Shown: piece by piece, positions 14,685-25,308 of the stretch
How the letters are laid out: the number at the start of each line of letters is the position of its first letter
How positions within the stretch are numbered: the stretch's first letter is position 1
From: Macrobrachium rosenbergii
Taxonomy: Eukaryota; Arthropoda; Malacostraca; Decapoda; Palaemonidae
Assembly: GCF_040412425.1 (NCBI RefSeq)
Contig: NC_089782.1
Span: 24,673,122 to 24,737,121 of the forward strand
DNA length: 64,000 bases
Direction: 5' to 3'
Notes under the pieces: model-generated
Seen by the model: the letters and a program-made list of their open reading frames with translations, nothing else
Database searches by the model: none
What the model was told of the DNA's origin: nothing
Program-made: the position numbers and the translations under genes

Positions 14685-15164
14685 GTAATCTAGTTTTATT
14701 TCATTTTCTGCATACATCTAACATAATACAACTTTTCTGAAGAGGTTATTCTTTTATAGAGGAACTGTAATGCATTTCCTGTTTGTTATTTCCGCCAAAC
14801 TCAGCTCCACTATTCTTTTAAAAGCCCAGTCCTTGACATTCATATGACGCACCATCTTAGGAATAAAAATAGTTCTTATCATCATCACCACGGTTCTTAT
14901 TAAAATTATCCATAGCTCAAGAAGAGCTATGGATGATAGGAACTGTTTTTATTCCTAAGATGTTGCGCCATATGAATGTCAGGATTAAGGCTTTTAAAAT
15001 ATTTATAGTAGAGCTTCAGGTTTGGCAAGAATAACAAACGGAAGAATGCATTTCAGTTCCTCTATAGTCTTTAACCTCTTTATTAAAGAAAAGAATAATA
15101 AGGTGGTCAGAAAAGTTGTAATATGTTAGATGTATGCAAAAAATGAAATAAAAATAGATTACTG
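14683..15164. mobile_element. Fold-back (near-palindromic) element, about 480 bp
   Basis: The left arm (14683-14918) and right arm (14924-15164) are reverse complements over nearly their whole length, with scattered mismatches and one indel near the middle (about 27 bases, next to CATCATCACC, present only on the left). The centre is a perfect stem CCATAGCTC / GAGCTATGG with loop AAGAA. The ends are CAGTAATC and GATTACTG. I see no open reading frame. It could be a MITE or fold-back transposon, or an inverted duplication of local DNA. Either strand transcribed would give a hairpin of over 200 base pairs. Confidence 0.75.
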
Positions 15165-16511
15165 GTTACAAAGAGATCAAATTGTTCTGTAATACAGTTG
15201 TAAAATAAATAGCTCTGTTGCAATAACCTACTACGGTTTGTTGCTATTCGCGGAGGTTTGTCTTGGCATTTATTTCCTTTTAAAACCCAAGCACGAGTTC
15301 AGCGGGCTTAGGACCGGCATGAACCTGTAAATTTACCGGGGAGGTACGTGCAGTTCCAGAATTGAATCAACAAATACATACACCAATAAGATGGTAGCCG
15401 AGAGAGCAACGAGTTTTAGAGTAACGTTACTGTTTCGGGCTCTTAAACCAGGAGCACGAACGTCCATCTTAAATGGCCAGAAGAGGGTCTTAGTTTCAAC
15501 TTTAAAAAATGAAAGGGAAAAATTTTCCTTTTGGATAACATGGTATCTTTGCATCTCGACAGACGAATAATTTTGGAACCGTTGAACAAATGTTATATTT
15601 TTTATGTCAGAAGTCGAAATCCTTGTCGCGTATCAGGAAGAAGCAATAAATTGAATTGTCTGTGACTAGAGATTTACGTACTTAGAGACAAAAAATGCAA
15701 AACTGTAATAAATCAGTCGATGACTGCTGCAATGTATTCTCAGGTATGGCTGTAAATAAATGTTTGAAATATTATAAATAAGTTTTTTTTTATGTAACTA
15801 GACCACTAGCACGGCTGTTGCTTCTTGGCGAGCGTGTTACATGTCAAAAAATGATGGTAAATGCATGAAATTTCAAACAGGGCGAGAACGTGCGCCATTT
15901 TTCATCAGTCTGAAAATTACAGTAGATAAAATGAAAATATATTGAAGTTTGTGACAAGCATTCATTCTCAGAGATAATTAAGACATTAAACATATTTTTG
16001 ACTCCAAACATTTATTCTCAATCATGGGAGAAGTGTTTAAGAATACCTACCAGGGCCGGATAAAGCTTATATATATACTAAGATAAGTAAATGAAAACAC
16101 TGTGAACAATCCGGTTATAGCCAATGCGAAATGAACGCTTGGTAATGACCGAACGTCACATTATCAGCGCATCTAATAGGCTCCATGCACGTAGCAACCA
16201 TGACGACTCATATGTATATAGAATAAATTTCCCATATGTTTGGAATGTCGCGTTCATTCTGGAGATGCTAGGTTTAGTAACATCGATTATGACAGTTTAT
16301 TGTCCACACTGTGTACACATCTATATGGAAACAAAACGGAAGCCTATTATTTTGCAAAGTGCACCTCCTTGGAGTAGAATATCGGTATATGAAACTGTGA
16401 AACAGAAAATTGCATAACTTAGATGAAGCAGTAGAACTAAGAGATTTCAAGAGTTTCAGCATCATTGACTTGCTTGTGTCTTCAGTAAACATATTTTCCA
16501 AAGCTGTTAAT
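15165..16511. other. No repeat array; holds the candidate minus-strand exon
   Basis: Unique-looking AT-rich DNA. The only item of note is the possible signal-anchor exon at 15337-15467. The open frame at 16124-16417 has no recognisable content. Confidence 0.45.
15337..15467 (-). CDS. Candidate first coding exon of a type II membrane protein
   Basis: Seen on the minus strand: an ATG in a fair context (TTTAAGATGG) opens 43 codons ending in a candidate donor, CCCCG|GTAAAT. The peptide has a short basic N-terminus (MDVRAPGLRARNSN), a roughly 18-residue hydrophobic segment (LVALSATILLVYVFV), then an acidic/polar stretch ending VPP. This is the layout of a signal anchor, as in Golgi glycosyltransferases and sulfotransferases (family knowledge; no specific homology seen). 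An N-x-T sequon precedes the hydrophobic part. Several sense codons contain CpG, unlike the neighbouring AT-rich DNA. The frame is open further upstream to 15554, so an earlier in-frame ATG exists. The next exon would lie at lower coordinates and begin with one base finishing the codon; I could not find it. Hydrophobic open frames arise easily in AT-rich DNA, so this may be chance. Confidence 0.28.
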
Positions 16512-17030
16512 TTTCGAGGCTGTAAAATTCACTGTATCGTATTCGGAAATTCAGTGTAAAAGTATTCGAAAAATTCACTGTACCAGTATTCGAAAGTCAC
16601 CGTATCAATATTCAAAAATTCATTGTCATATTCGAAAGTTCACAGTATCAATATTTGAAAATTCACTGTATCATATTCGAAAATTCACTATCATGTTCGA
16701 AAATTCAATGTATCAGTATTGGAAAATTTACTGTCTTATTCGAAAATTTACTGTATCAGTTTTCGAAAATTCACTGACTGTATTAGTATTCGAAAATTCA
16801 CTGCATCATTATTCGAAAATTCACTGTATCAGTGTTCGAAAAATTCACTGTATCGGTATTCGAAAATTCACTGTATCGGTATTCGAAAATTCATTGTATC
16901 AATATTCGAAAATTTACTGTATCAATGCAGTGAATTAATTTTCGGTAATTCACGGTATCAGTTTTCGAAAATTCACGGTATCATATTCAAGAATATGGTG
17001 TATCAGTTTTCGAAAATTCACATTTATCTT
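16512..17030. repeat. Minisatellite, about 20 units of 23-28 bp
   Basis: Units of the form TATTCGAAAATTCACTGTA plus a few bases, with frequent substitutions and indels. Many contain GAAAATTC. Open frames across it (for example 16693-16938 and 16719-17042) are translations of the repeat and are not taken as genes. Confidence 0.85.
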
Positions 17031-17814
17031 ATTCACCGCTAAACTTACAAAGCTGACATCTGTAGTCTTATTTCTTAGGATCATTTTTTTTCCTTTGTGA
17101 CGAGCATTGATGGAAAACATATTAGTAGTTACCCCATGAATTGACAGTCAAGTTTTCACATATAGGCACTTTCGTTTTGGTTTCAGTAATGAACGCTGTG
17201 AAATACTTTTGCAGTAGATGCTTCAGAATCCCGAACTAGGAAGATGAACAAAAATGTCACAAGACGTTTATCTGGAATGAATGTTCGTGAAAAGTCATAT
17301 CAATTTATGTAAGTGATCTCGTACTTGTTTTGTAATTACAGTGCTCCATCAATTGTGTAATTAGGTTTTCTTTTAAGTCCACCGGAGATTATTATTCCTT
17401 CGCCTAGATTATTAGTTCATGTTTTAAGCAAAAAAAAGAAAATATTCCGTTTTAAAAGGTGTTTGGATTTCCCAGTACGCAAAACTCTCTTCCCATTCTT
17501 TTTTAACATTGACAGATAGGCATTTAACTGTGGCATTAATATAAATTGATTTTAGATAGCCTTTTTTGAACGGTTTGTTTTTCTTTTATTTAGTTCTGAA
17601 CTATTTGCATTCTATGCGCGCCATTGTAGCATAAGGAATTTTGCATGAAAAAAATTGAAAGAGTAACAAAGATTGATTGAACGAATTTTTAGTCCATATT
17701 TGTCAGATTTTTGGTATGGTTTTTATACCTTGGAAAGTTAGCTATACATTTCTTCAGGTTTTGAGCTTAGTATGACTTTGTAACAATTAAAAGCAGCTAT
17801 AACTATCATGAAAG

Positions 17815-18014
17815 TCCCTTTTACTTTACCCCCTTTCATATTCTATTTCTTGCATCCTACTTTCCACCCTCTCATAACAATTGACGCATAGTGCAACTGC
17901 GATTTTTCCCCTGTTACACCTTTCAAACCTATTTACTGTCAGTTTCCATTTCATCAGTGAATGACCTCAAAGGCGTCAGCGCTTGGCCTTTGGCCACAAT
18001 TCTGTAGTCTATTG
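17815..18014 (+). mobile_element. SINE-like family A, truncated copy
   Basis: The 3' part of the family from CTTTTACTTTACC to TTGGCCTTTGGCCACAATTC, with many substitutions, including CTCAAAGGCGTCAGC in place of CTCATAGGTCCCAGC. It is the same orientation as the other four copies. No duplication was identified. Confidence 0.65.
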
Positions 18015-18060
18015 TACTGTCATGAAAGGAAATATGATTTCTTAGATGTTATTGTCGGTG

Positions 18061-18167
18061 CCATATGGTTGCCCGAAATCCGGATATGGCTGCCTTTACT
18101 GGGGTGTGGTTTGCCTGAATTGAAGTCTTGTTATCCTGAAAACTGGTGTGATTGCCCTGAAACTTTG
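18061..18167. repeat. Degenerate 21-bp tandem repeat, five units
   Basis: Units related to TGGTTGCCCGAAATCC recur every 21 bases or so directly after a family A copy. Because the period is a multiple of three, the minus strand stays open and reads as heptads (FQGNHTS, FQDNKTS, IQANHTP, VKAAISG). I treat it as non-coding. Confidence 0.5.
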
Positions 18168-18274
18168 CAAAAGGGATTGTCTGCATCGTTAACTCGTTGG
18201 AATAGACTGGGCCATCCCCTGTACTCTTCAATTTGGAAACCATCGAACCTTTCCCATTTTCACCCAGTTACCTC

Positions 18275-18310
<36 letters not shown>

Positions 18311-18654
18311 GTATCACAAATTGAGGGACCCATCGTCGAATCCGGAACTCTCTCTCTCTCTCTCTCTTAAATTAAGGGGCCCTAAAATACTTCACGCCTC
18401 AGTTGCCGTAATCAAGGAATTATATACCTTGCTAGTCGACTGTTGTGGGTGGCAGCTTTGTAGGCCACAGGGAGGAAAAGAGTAAGGAGGGGCGTGATGT
18501 TCATCTTTCCGTCAAAACACATATCAAAACATGATGGCTTTTAGATAAGCTCTGAATTTCTTTTAGAAATAATTTTGGATGCGGTATGAACTGCATAGGT
18601 ATTTTGTTTAGGAATGAAATATCTCTTTCTAATGAAACTGTGTTATCGTGTTGC

Positions 18655-18713
<59 letters not shown>

Positions 18714-20289
18714 ATTAACTGGTTTTTATTATAATTAGCCTCGCTGATTTCAAGTAAAAAAGAAATATTTTTGTATAAATACATTTTTACATGCACCAGT
18801 GAAGTGGTTTTCCTGTTGGAATTTTGCCTCTCCCGGAATTACTAATGAACTAACTTTTATTGCAATCTTACCTTTGATTTACGAATAAGGAGAAAATAAA
18901 AATATTTTTCGATTTAGAAATGTGTTCACCTTTACTATGTTCGGTGTGGGGGGGGGGGGTCGGTGTTCCAGAAGGGACAAGGTAGCTTGGGGGAACTGCC
19001 GGTGTGTTTGTGTTGTGTGTGTGTGTGTCCGTGCAATTGTGGTGCCCTGACGTCCTTCACACAAGCGGTTGACGACTTAAAGTGGAACTATCCAGGAGGC
19101 CACTCTTAAATCCCCCCCCCCTCTCTCTCCCTTCCCTCCCTCCCTCCTCCTCCTCAAACCACTCCCGCCCCCATTGCAGCATTGCCACAGCCACCGCCAA
19201 TAGTGTTCCCATAAGAGGAGAAAAGCTGGCCAACTAAAATGCTGTCGATTTAGCTTTTTCCTTTTTTATTTATAGTATATATTGTTTGTGTGGAAAACAG
19301 TTTATAAATTGCTTAAATTGTAATTTAAACTTAGTTCTTTACCTTATTACATTTTTCTTGTATGTATGTATTTTTATGGTTTTATGGTTACTTTGGTTTT
19401 CTCCGCATTTTATTTTTGAAAAAAAAATTATTTTTAATTTTCTGGACGTGGGTTGTGGACGAGTGTCCAGTTTTTATCACTTAAGGATTTGTTAGTAACG
19501 TAAGTCAAAGGAACTATTATTATTATTATTATTGTTATTATTATTATTATTATTATTATTGGCCAGCCAGTAAAGTGTAACCATCAAGGAAATGCTTTAA
19601 GCATCGTAGAGGTTGCATTTATCTGGTCGGGAATATTGCAGAAGCTTCTAATTACCCATTTGTTAAGCTTACAAAATGCAAATTCTTGAATTACCATAAA
19701 AATAATCCCATTCTGCTCATGTTGAGCTTCAGTTTCCTGTGTTTACCGTCTTTGACCCTTTATTATTAGTTAACCCCTCATTCGGTCAGAGAGAAAAATA
19801 ACTTTCCTAATCAAGAAAATAACTCGTGACACTTCAGCCAGATGGCGGATGTAAACAGAAAATGAGTCACTCTTTCGGTCAAGATGCTCAGCCTTGAATA
19901 AGCTGCTAGACATAAAAACTGATGAAGTGCGGTGCGTCGATTCTGGTGTTCATTGTGTGTGACATCGAAGTAAGTGCATGGCGTAATTAGAATCACATAG
20001 TATTTGTTTAGGTGTAAAGCCCAAGTCCAGATTGCCCAGGTTTTGCACGGAAACCTTCCCGTTGCGGGGAAGAGCTTTTGCCCAGTTCGAAATCCCAAAG
20101 TGAATAATTGGCCCAGGAGAGTTTGTTTTAACTCACAATTATGGAAGTAGAAAATAATATTTAATTCTTGCTTACTTGATATAGATGTTTGTCATTGATA
20201 CTGTGCAAGTGTCTTCACAACTCCTTTGGCCATTAATGCAGGTTTCTCTAAACTAAAAAAAAGAAGGGCATTACAGAGAAAAAATATTT

Positions 20290-20331
<42 letters not shown>

Positions 20332-20582
20332 AACGACAACTACGTTCTTTCCACTGAGATTGCCGAAGTCTCTTTCCGAACAATAGGAATTCATTATGCC
20401 ATTGAATGCGTTAATGAACACCAATGTTTAGGTGCTGCTTTTGTCCGGCCGTGCGAGTTAATGGTTGCGTATATTTTTAATTGACTATTGGGAGGGCTTT
20501 GTTACTTTTTTTTCTAATGGTTTCATTGTGCTGATTTTGGAAGTGCTCTGTAGTAGTGGTCATCGATGCTTAGTTCGCCTTC

Positions 20583-20640
<58 letters not shown>

Positions 20641-21255
20641 TTAGATTTTGGGGGGGTGTTAAAGACTAGTTTGAGCCGTAATTATGAATATATGATTGTA
20701 TCTTGTTTTGTTAAGTCATCTTCGTCATCATCATTGAACCACTTATCGTATATATCTTTTTTTTTCACGTCCTTTTCTTGAACCATTCATTGTTATTGTA
20801 ATTTTTAAGTCACACTATGAGCATGTTATTTCCTTAGTTATTCACTTTCACCTGACCATGTCTCATTCATAATAACTTGTTCATTCAAAAATTGGGTCCA
20901 AAATAAAAAAAAAAAAGTTTAAAGAGTTCCCATTTCAAAAAAAAAAAAAAAAAAATAGACAAATTCTACCTTTTAAACTTTTCATATGTTTAGCTAGAAA
21001 GTTCTTGTTAAATTAAGCCGGGGATATGCAAGGTCGGGGCTCTGCTCTTAAAGCAGCTGTAAGATAGAAACGTTTTCTGGCATTCGTCTGCTGTAATATT
21101 TGGAGTAAACGTTCCTTTCCTTTAAGTAATTAATTTTAAATTGCTCTTCACTTGAAACTATGGACTGAGATAAATATTTCCAGCCTGGTACAGTTTCCAC
21201 AGTATTCCCCCTCCTTGTACAGAACTCCTGTCCCTTTTTTTAAATTATTTAATTG

Positions 21256-21256
<1 letters not shown>

Positions 21257-21331
<75 letters not shown>
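21257..21331. repeat. (TTA)n microsatellite
   Basis: About 25 triplets; its translation is poly-Leu. Confidence 0.97.
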
Positions 21332-21332
<1 letters not shown>

Positions 21333-21418
21333 AATGAAAGAGTTTTGCCGTAGCACAATAATAAAAAGGTTTTGTGTATTCCTGTCGTCTTTGTGAATAA
21401 GATTTAATATTTTGTTCG

Positions 21419-21486
21419 GGGAGAGCATTCTATTTCCTGTCGTCGTGAAGTAAAGGACTTTTCATTTAAAGATAAATAAATAAATA

Positions 21487-21526
<40 letters not shown>

Positions 21527-21656
21527 AGTAGTAGTAGTATATAAATATTATTAATAAAAGTAGTAGTAGTAATAGTAGTACTAGTACTCTTTTTGGGAGA
21601 GGGTGTTCTACTTCCTATCGTCGTGAAGTAAATGACTTTTCATTTAGAGGTAAATA

Positions 21657-21696
<40 letters not shown>

Positions 21697-21745
21697 AGTA
21701 GTAGTAGTAGTAGCAGCAGCAGTATCAGTATCAGTACTCTTCGTG
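21419..21745. repeat. Tandem duplication (178 bp) carrying (ATT)n
   Basis: TTCTATTTCCTGTCGTCGTG (from 21428) recurs as TTCTACTTCCTATCGTCGTG (from 21606), each followed by GACTTTTCATTTA, an (ATT)n run and AGT/AGC triplets. The second copy adds AGC and ATC triplets. Confidence 0.75.
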
Positions 21746-21854
21746 TTGGTGAGGGATTCTTCCTCCTACTTTGGGTGCTTCGTCGTTGGTGGGGGGTTTC
21801 ACGGATGGATGATGGCTGTATAGAATGTCGCTTTTTATAGAACTCTGCGTTGTC

Positions 21855-21892
<38 letters not shown>

Positions 21893-22486
21893 GTATAGTG
21901 AAGATTTATTTGGAGAGAGAGAGAGAGATTTCCGCCCCTCACATGAAAGGATTTTTTTTCTTTACTTACATCATCCGAGTTTTTAGATTCCGCTAACATG
22001 AATGTATGTCATGTAGTTTTCTCTATGGTGCACGTTAGTAAATCTCACAATAATAGTTATGTTCTGTACTCGTAATCATTACCATCATTATCTTCATATT
22101 CATGTTTTTATTTAGCTCTGTTCCTGTGCTTTGGTTTATAGAAAATTTATTTTATTTTGGTTTTATATTGAATTTTATCTTTTAATTGTACCGCAGTTTA
22201 GTCTTCTTTTCCGTTGCTTGGTATACTGTACAAGTAAAATTAAATGAGTTTTTTCTAGGACAGTTGGAATAATTTATTCTTCGTATTTATTCTGGGGAGC
22301 ATGATTAATGAGGCTTTTGTTAATTACTGTATTTAAATTCTGAAATAGCGTATTACACGCTACTTTCATACATACGAACTTGTATCGTATTTAGATTTAG
22401 TAGTCATGTTGTATAAAAAGTTCCTCCCAATGATTTGATATAATTTAACTACTCTTCCGTCTACTCCGTCACCTTATTTCCGTGTT

Positions 22487-22785
22487 CCCCGGAGTGATGA
22501 TAGCGCCGTCAGTGCAACTCATGATTTGCACTGTAGGCATTACATAAGGTTCTTTGCAGCGTTCCTTCGCCCCTTAGCTGCAACTCCTTCCATTCGTTTT
22601 ACTGTACCTCCGTTCATATTTTTCTTCCATCTTACTTTCCACCCTCTCCTAACAATTAGTGCAAATGCTGGGTTTTTCTCCTGTTACACCTTTCAAACCT
22701 TTTTACTGTCAATTTCCGTGTCAGTGCTGAATGGCCTCATAGGTCCCAGCGCTTGACCTCTGGCCTGAATTTTACGTTCTATTCG
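22487..22785 (+). mobile_element. SINE-like family A, near full-length copy, with target-site duplication
   Basis: The copy starts CCCCGGAGTGATGATAGCG, runs through CCGTCAGTGC, AAGGTTCTTTGCAGCG, CTCCTGTTACACCTTTC and CTCATAGGTCCCAGCGC, and ends after GGCCTGAATTTTACG. It is flanked by TATTTCCGTGTT (22475-22486) and TATTTCCGCGTT (22786-22797), a 12-bp duplication with one mismatch. About 300 bases and no open frame. Start-region stretches resembling pol III boxes (TAGCGCCGTCAGTG, then AAGGTTC) make a SINE likely, but the boxes are weak. Confidence 0.75.
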
Positions 22786-23410
22786 TATTTCCGCGTTGAC
22801 CATACAACGACAAGCAACGGCAAACGCCAAAGGCCATTTGGACACCCACAGACAGAGGCAGGCGGACCTGGATGATTTGGTCTATCCCCAAACTCTATTG
22901 AAGAAGCACGTTCAGGTCGTCCCGTAACCATATAGACTCGTCAGGCTGTCTGTGCGCGTTCAGACGGTTATTTAGCTCCTTTCAGGGCAGCTTTTGAGGT
23001 TTTTATTTTTTTTTTTATTTCATGGATTGGGGCCAGGCTCATCACTCTTACGATTATGTCATTATGGATGCAGTATTTTTTCTTTTATAGTGCTGTGGAT
23101 GTTTTATTCGTTAAGAATAGTGTAGTGCATGCGAGATACGAGGTGAAGTGAGAAATAGCATGTACTCTGAAGTATCTGCAGGGAAATATATGGATAGTAA
23201 TAATGATTGAGTTATTGTTAAAACCAAAACAAAACAGTATGCAAAATACATAACATTATAAACATAACCTACATAATATTTCTTGTAATTATATGGCAAC
23301 GGCAGCAGGAATCCAAAATATTGACTATATTGAGGGAGATGTTTTGTTTTATGAATAATAATCGCTTTTGACAAGAGAATAATTTCACGTTGATGCTTAT
23401 GACATTGTCT

Positions 23411-23422
23411 GCTATATTATTA

Positions 23423-23459
<37 letters not shown>

Positions 23460-23550
23460 TCGTTGTGTAGCGTTCGTATGATCAAGCCAAAAGGTCATTG
23501 ACTAGGTATTCCTCTTTGCAATAGAATATTCTATATAAAGTTTTCAGCTA

Positions 23551-23588
<38 letters not shown>

Positions 23589-23797
23589 TCGCTGTCCAGC
23601 GTTCGTATGATCAAGCCAAAAGTTCATTGACTAGGTAATCTTCCTTGAAGTAGAATATTCTATATAAATTTTCCAGCTGTGTTATTATTATTATTATTAT
23701 TAATTTTATTCTCGTTGTGCAGCGTTCGCATGATCAAGCCAAAAGGTCATTGACTAGGTAATCTTCCTTGTAGTAGAATATTCTATTTAAAAAAAAA
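23411..23797 (-). repeat. Three-unit tandem array of an AAT-tailed element
   Basis: Three units of about 125 bases (hallmark CTCG at 23459, 23588 and 23711), each a (TTA)n run followed by AGCGTTCGTATGATCAAGCC, GGTCATTGACTAGG and TAGAATATTCTAT. As with family B, the minus-strand reading ends in AGAATAATAAT. The units differ by a few substitutions and by the length of the triplet run. Confidence 0.75.
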
Positions 23798-24732
23798 AGT
23801 ACAGTAGAACTCTGTTTAGCGAAATAGATGTAAGGAATACGTGTTGTCGAGATTAAATTTTTGGTGGAGAACCTGGCGGTACACGAAAGTTTATCCTGAA
23901 CAGATTGAGGCTGTAGGTGGTGTGACCCAATAAATAACATTATTTGCTGATCAAGGGAAAAAGTGGCCCATGGTCCATTCATAGTTTGTTTTACATTTTT
24001 TTGTATAGCAGCTGCAGAACTGATTTTCTTTTCGTGTTTAATAATCGTTGAGAATCTGACATTATACGATGTCATATTTTCATTTGATCCATCTTATTGG
24101 GGGAAAAAGCATTAAGGATAAGTTATATGACTGATATGCCAAAAAAATATATTTTAAATATTCCAAATTAATCACGAACGCTTGTTATTTGTTATTTTAA
24201 TTATTGATACACCAGTCGCAATAAAACTCACATCTTCTGTTTCCGTGTATGTTTATATTGGAATAAAAACATGAAATGTGATGGGCGCAATTATAAAATC
24301 TTTGAATCGGCCTTTGATGTTTAAAGAGGTGCGCCCAGATGTCATGCATTTTGTCTCCGTGATGTGAAACCTTCGATTTTCATGTTGTGTCAGGTAGACA
24401 TAGAATTTAAAAAAAAGGGGGGGTGGGGAGATCTTTTGTGCCTTCAGCGTCTGGCTGTGTTCTTCTCTTCCGTTTTCTTTGTACATGGGTCCAGTAGCCC
24501 AGTATTTTTGTAGAGGCAAGTCTATGGCTTCCTTCAGGGTGAAGCACCCCTGTCAGTGTTTTCCCTCTTCTGTTCTGTTTGTTTATTTTCGGTTTTGTTT
24601 TCAGGCATTGCTGACCCTTTAGGAGAGTTGGGTCCTCCAATCCATTGGCTATATATTAAATTATGACTGTTTATTTACTCAAAGATTGAAGCGCACAAGA
24701 ATCTCCGTGTTCGTATTCTCGAAATGAGTCAC

Positions 24733-24935
24733 TTTTACAGTACCTCTGTTCATATTCTCTTTCCTCCATCTTGCTTTCCACCCATTCGTAACAATCGTGT
24801 CATGTGCAGCTAAAGAGTTTTCCTCCTGTTATATCTTTCAAACCTTCTTACACTATTTCCATTTCAGCGCAGATTGATCTCACAGGTCCCAGCGCTTGGC
24901 CTTTGGCCTAAATTTTATATTCCTTTTCATTCCAT
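24733..24935 (+). mobile_element. SINE-like family A, 5'-truncated copy with exact 14-bp duplication
   Basis: Only the 3' two thirds of the family is present, from TTTTACAGTACCTC to the ATTCC-rich end. TCGAAATGAGTCAC occurs exactly on both sides (24719-24732 and 24936-24949). A 5' truncation with a target-site duplication is the signature of LINE-type reverse transcription, so this copy fixes family A as a retroposon. Confidence 0.8.
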
Positions 24936-25017
24936 TCGAAATGAGTCACCTCCGATCTCCAGCCGAGTTTATAAATGCGAGGAATACTTCTTATTTTCGC
25001 AGAACACGGACCACCGT

Positions 25018-25066
<49 letters not shown>

Positions 25067-25262
25067 GGAGGGGGAAAAAGCTTCCATTATGCGTATGCAC
25101 GGTTTTAGGAGGCAATTCGAGTCTGTGGGTGGCGTGCGTGCGTGAATTTGTGGGGAGATTAAGGAAGACGGCCGTAACGTGTCTCCTTGGTCGGGTTAGT
25201 GGATGTCGCGCACGGTCGTTTCATGTCGGTCAAGGTGATGCTGTTGAAGTTAATGCTGTTCG

Positions 25263-25308
<46 letters not shown>

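Larger units (their letters stand above)
17031..22486. other. Non-coding stretch with many simple repeats
   Basis: Holds CT at 18279-18309, 18349-18367, 18658-18709, 20292-20328 and 21856-21888; GA at 20584-20636; ATT at 19515-19560 and 21257-21331; poly-A near 20908 and 20938. A C/T-rich tract at 19109-19170 ends in CATTGCAG but no exon with a donor follows. No gene supported. Confidence 0.55.

Noticed and set aside
16512..17030. CRISPR-like regularly spaced repeat
   Set aside because: Eukaryotic DNA; units are contiguous and diverged, with no unique spacers or cas genes.
19109..19240. Exon after the C/T-rich tract ending CATTGCAG
   Set aside because: Good acceptor, but frames stop quickly and no donor is nearby.
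21152..21337. Poly-Leu, poly-Tyr or poly-Asn open frames
   Set aside because: Translation of (ATT)n runs, as also at 1278-1463, 13982-14167 and 59303-59524.
22526..22756. 76-codon plus-strand frame
   Set aside because: Lies wholly inside a family A SINE copy.
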